Shown in pieces: positions 44,101-45,104 of a DNA stretch of 45,104 nucleotides. Source of the stretch: Hyphomicrobiales bacterium (GTDB lineage: Bacteria > Pseudomonadota > Alphaproteobacteria > Rhizobiales > Methyloligellaceae); contig JAJFHQ010000096.1 of assembly GCA_021775525.1 (NCBI GenBank), positions 1 through 45,104 of the forward strand. Direction: 5' to 3'. The notes under the pieces are model-generated. The model was not told the origin of the DNA. It made no database searches and saw nothing but the letters and a program-made list of their open reading frames with translations. A program made the translations under genes and the position numbers. The stretch's first letter is position 1; each line of letters opens with the position of its first letter.

Positions 44101-44859
44101 CGCGAGCTGACCCCTGTCGGGCGGCTGGGTGATGAAATGATCCGGCGGTTGTCTGACCGGCTGGTGTCAGTCGACCTGCTGGACCAGGCCAGTGAGCTGC
44201 TTGACCATCAGGTCCATAAACGCCTGAAAGGTGCGGCACGCGCCCAGGTTGCCACCCGCCTTGCTATGGTGCACCTGATGAACCGCAAGGCGGATGTGGC
44301 GCTGCGAGTGCTTCGTCGGACGCGACAGGCCGGTTTACCGGCAGATATGCAGAAAAGCCGTAACCTCCTCGAAGCGCGTGCGCTGGGCGAACTCGGCCGG
44401 TCGGCAGCAGCGGTCGAGATTCTGAACACGATGGAAGGCGAGTCCGTCGAGCGGCTCAAGGCCGATGCCTACTGGGCGGCGCAGGAATGGAAGAGTGTCG
44501 GAACACAGATCGAATTGATGCTTGGGGGACGCTGGAAAGAGTCCGAGCCGCTGAGCGATACAGAGCGTTCAGATGTACTGCGCGCGGCGATCGGTTATTC
44601 GCTTGCCAATGACCAGTTTGCTCTCGATCGCCTGCGCAAGAAATATTACCCGAAACTTCTCAAGTCACGCGACGCGGATTCTTTCCTTCTGGTCACCAAG
44701 CCCATCAAATCCAAGGGAGTAGCTTTCCGTAATCTGGCCAAGGAAATCGCTGCAATCGACACCCTGGATGCCTTCATGAAAGAATTCAGGGCAAATTACG
44801 ACCGCACATCGGCCAAGCCCAAGACGAGTGCGAAGAAGGCTGAAGGGCAGGCGGGTTAG
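41191..44859 (+). CDS. large AMIN-like/TPR protein of the flagellar locus
   Basis: 1222 residues from TTG 41191 (AGGGGA seven bases upstream). A membrane helix lies at about 32-52 (WLFIISMLTAIFAFSVLSPAFA), so the bulk is periplasmic or a signal anchor is present. Three AMIN-like beta domains follow: IASGIFVLSFDRPVSVDLEPIL near 92, FSRIVFDWNKFVTVNL near 208 and LRFTFQFPQPVAAAIFRRG near 436. Helical TPR-like repeats run from about 670 to 1180 (NTRRFDLATLYTTNGLYAESLGLL, YAMLRGATLVSMGRLDEAHQDFEVHAF). Related proteins follow motor genes in other alphaproteobacteria; the function is not established. It has its own CtrA box and hairpin. Confidence 0.85.
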   Translation: MRYQIADKLGEIVPAGQGAGQHKIGLRWILEYLVWLFIISMLTAIFAFSVLSPAFAEIRASAKATKEKGFGRIVIGFSDLPKLENEIASGIFVLSFDRPVSVDLEPILEAIPDYVGLVRLDPDGRALRLALKRSFQVSLMEAGTELFIDLLPPDWKGLPPPLPAATIKGLTEKAIAAERRAADEAAQAKAAKIPYNLKVRLARHPTFSRIVFDWNKFVTVNLSRKGRVVELKFDKNAKVDLSQAKVDPPKFMQHVTAITTQEGMEIHLTVDEDVDVRGFREGLNYVLDLTGPDAVAEASATALAEAVGAKKTSGNANKDDIPEGMKEMATLAGKRKEPAEEKKTQGSDIAVVTKDLDPAILSSKSFDLKNTVSPDVSVTVVANSGSSSSKKASSPVTGDTEKGNGNMAAANAGKDVGEKSSSMRPGTVPEIQGGGLRFTFQFPQPVAAAIFRRGKSIWTVFDSDAQLDLKVLRERADAMVEDIKQVRFGKAQYIRIKLKEPQLAHVSHSGNGWHLTIGDMTTGKTNPLQLVRALREDKRSLIKIAMKDYGRVHWITDPEIGDRLAVVTAMPPQRSIAKPQELVDFSVFPTAHGIAIRPRTDDVAVRLHLDEVLITRREGLILSAGNTSQYVAGKKPLRKTARTGFIDYKHWQINSPSELSDKIHDMQRLIAQAPQNEMNTRRFDLATLYTTNGLYAESLGLLHRMEDVDEEVVTDPAYAMLRGATLVSMGRLDEAHQDFEVHAFANDTDASLWRGLIASKEQKWAEALRHFKEGADAVESYRSDMKARFRLAAVRAALEMDKLSRAAEELNDVPRNTLPKSLTAELQQLTGRYLESVGRSEEAGESYKAALESGVEPVVAAARLHSTSLDLKTGRIKRKEALKTLESLQLVWRGDDIELRTLRMLADLYVKEKRYRDAFTVMRNSVEAFPKDNLAMQIQDDMKQVFKNLFLHGEGDQMDPVRALSLFYGYRELTPVGRLGDEMIRRLSDRLVSVDLLDQASELLDHQVHKRLKGAARAQVATRLAMVHLMNRKADVALRVLRRTRQAGLPADMQKSRNLLEARALGELGRSAAAVEILNTMEGESVERLKADAYWAAQEWKSVGTQIELMLGGRWKESEPLSDTERSDVLRAAIGYSLANDQFALDRLRKKYYPKLLKSRDADSFLLVTKPIKSKGVAFRNLAKEIAAIDTLDAFMKEFRANYDRTSAKPKTSAKKAEGQAG

Positions 44860-44902
44860 ATTGTAATCTCATCTGTATGTATCGATCGGGCTGCTTCGGT
44901 GT

Positions 44903-44958
44903 ATGTCCGCTTTACCCCAGAAAGTGGACATCAATCTGCATGGGCTGGAATGTCCGCT
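44903..44958. repeat. ATGTCCGC-type intergenic inverted repeat
   Basis: ATGTCCGCTTT (44903-44913) pairs with AAAGTGGACAT (44921-44931), 10 of 11 positions, across a seven-base loop. A further ATGTCCGCT copy is at 44950-44958. It may be a dispersed small intergenic repeat or a hairpin terminator of the upstream gene; no T-tract follows. Confidence 0.5.
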
Positions 44959-45090
44959 AAGTGCCAATAGATGGGGTAATCGGCCGGCGTTTCTGTGGAT
45001 AGCTGAAGATTTGGGGTGCTGCGCTTCAGGCTGATGGTGAAACGAGGTCTGTGTTTACAGCCTCAAGCATCAGAAGGAGAAGCGTAAGCC

Positions 45091-45104
45091 ATGGAACATT
45101 TTGC
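45091..45104 (+). CDS. start of a truncated gene at the window edge
   Basis: An ATG reading MEHF follows AGAAGGAGAAG with 11 bases of spacing at the very end of the window. Only four codons are visible, so the product cannot be named. Confidence 0.4.

Overview
The window is chromosomal DNA from an alphaproteobacterium. Markers of that class are FlbT, FlaF, FliX, a DksA-like protein inside the flagellar locus, a DUF6468-type flagellar membrane protein and perfect CtrA boxes (TTAA-N7-TTAA) in front of flagellar genes. The set resembles Rhodospirillales, Kordiimonadales, Parvibaculales or Caulobacterales relatives; I cannot place the genus. I see no tRNA, rRNA, CRISPR array, insertion sequence or phage gene.

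Bases 1-21,000 hold housekeeping and envelope genes. First come an MFS transporter and a four-gene lipid-transport cassette (MlaE with a fused STAS domain, MlaF, MlaD, PqiC-like lipoprotein). Next are a 995-residue membrane-anchored coiled-coil protein on the other strand, a lone Hpt protein, a ferredoxin/ferredoxin reductase pair, a Tat-exported intradiol dioxygenase homologue, a UspA protein and a methyltransferase. Then follow an ECF sigma factor with a membrane anti-sigma factor, a sodium:solute symporter with a 39-residue partner, a small lipoprotein, a DUF924 protein, a protein with a probable pYEATS domain, and the YcjX/YcjF pair. Two related membrane microproteins of 30 and 29 residues (20,930-21,217) close this part.

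Bases 21,350-45,104 are a flagellar island of alternating operons: flgE-flgK-flgL (+); fla, then flbT-flaF (-); flgI-flgJ-flgN (-); fliX and dksA (+); flgH/flgA/flgG/flgF (-, transcribed flgF to flgH); fliL-fliM-DUF6468-MotE-like (+); and a 1222-residue AMIN-like/TPR protein (+). They encode hook, filament, hook junction, rod, P and L rings, the switch protein FliM and several export or assembly factors.

Control can be read from the DNA. Three structural operons (flgE, flgI, flgF) have sigma-54 promoters with the GG-N10-GC spacing. About 60-95 bp upstream of each lie GGCAA/TTGCC-type dyads resembling FlbD (ftr) enhancers, and a perfect or degenerate IHF-like site lies between them. Three other units (fliX, flbT-flaF, the TPR gene) have perfect CtrA boxes. 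Since FliX and FlbT are assembly-checkpoint regulators in Caulobacter, this looks like the CtrA to FliX/FlbD to sigma-54 hierarchy written into one locus. The flagellin gene has neither signature but has a hairpin-bearing leader.
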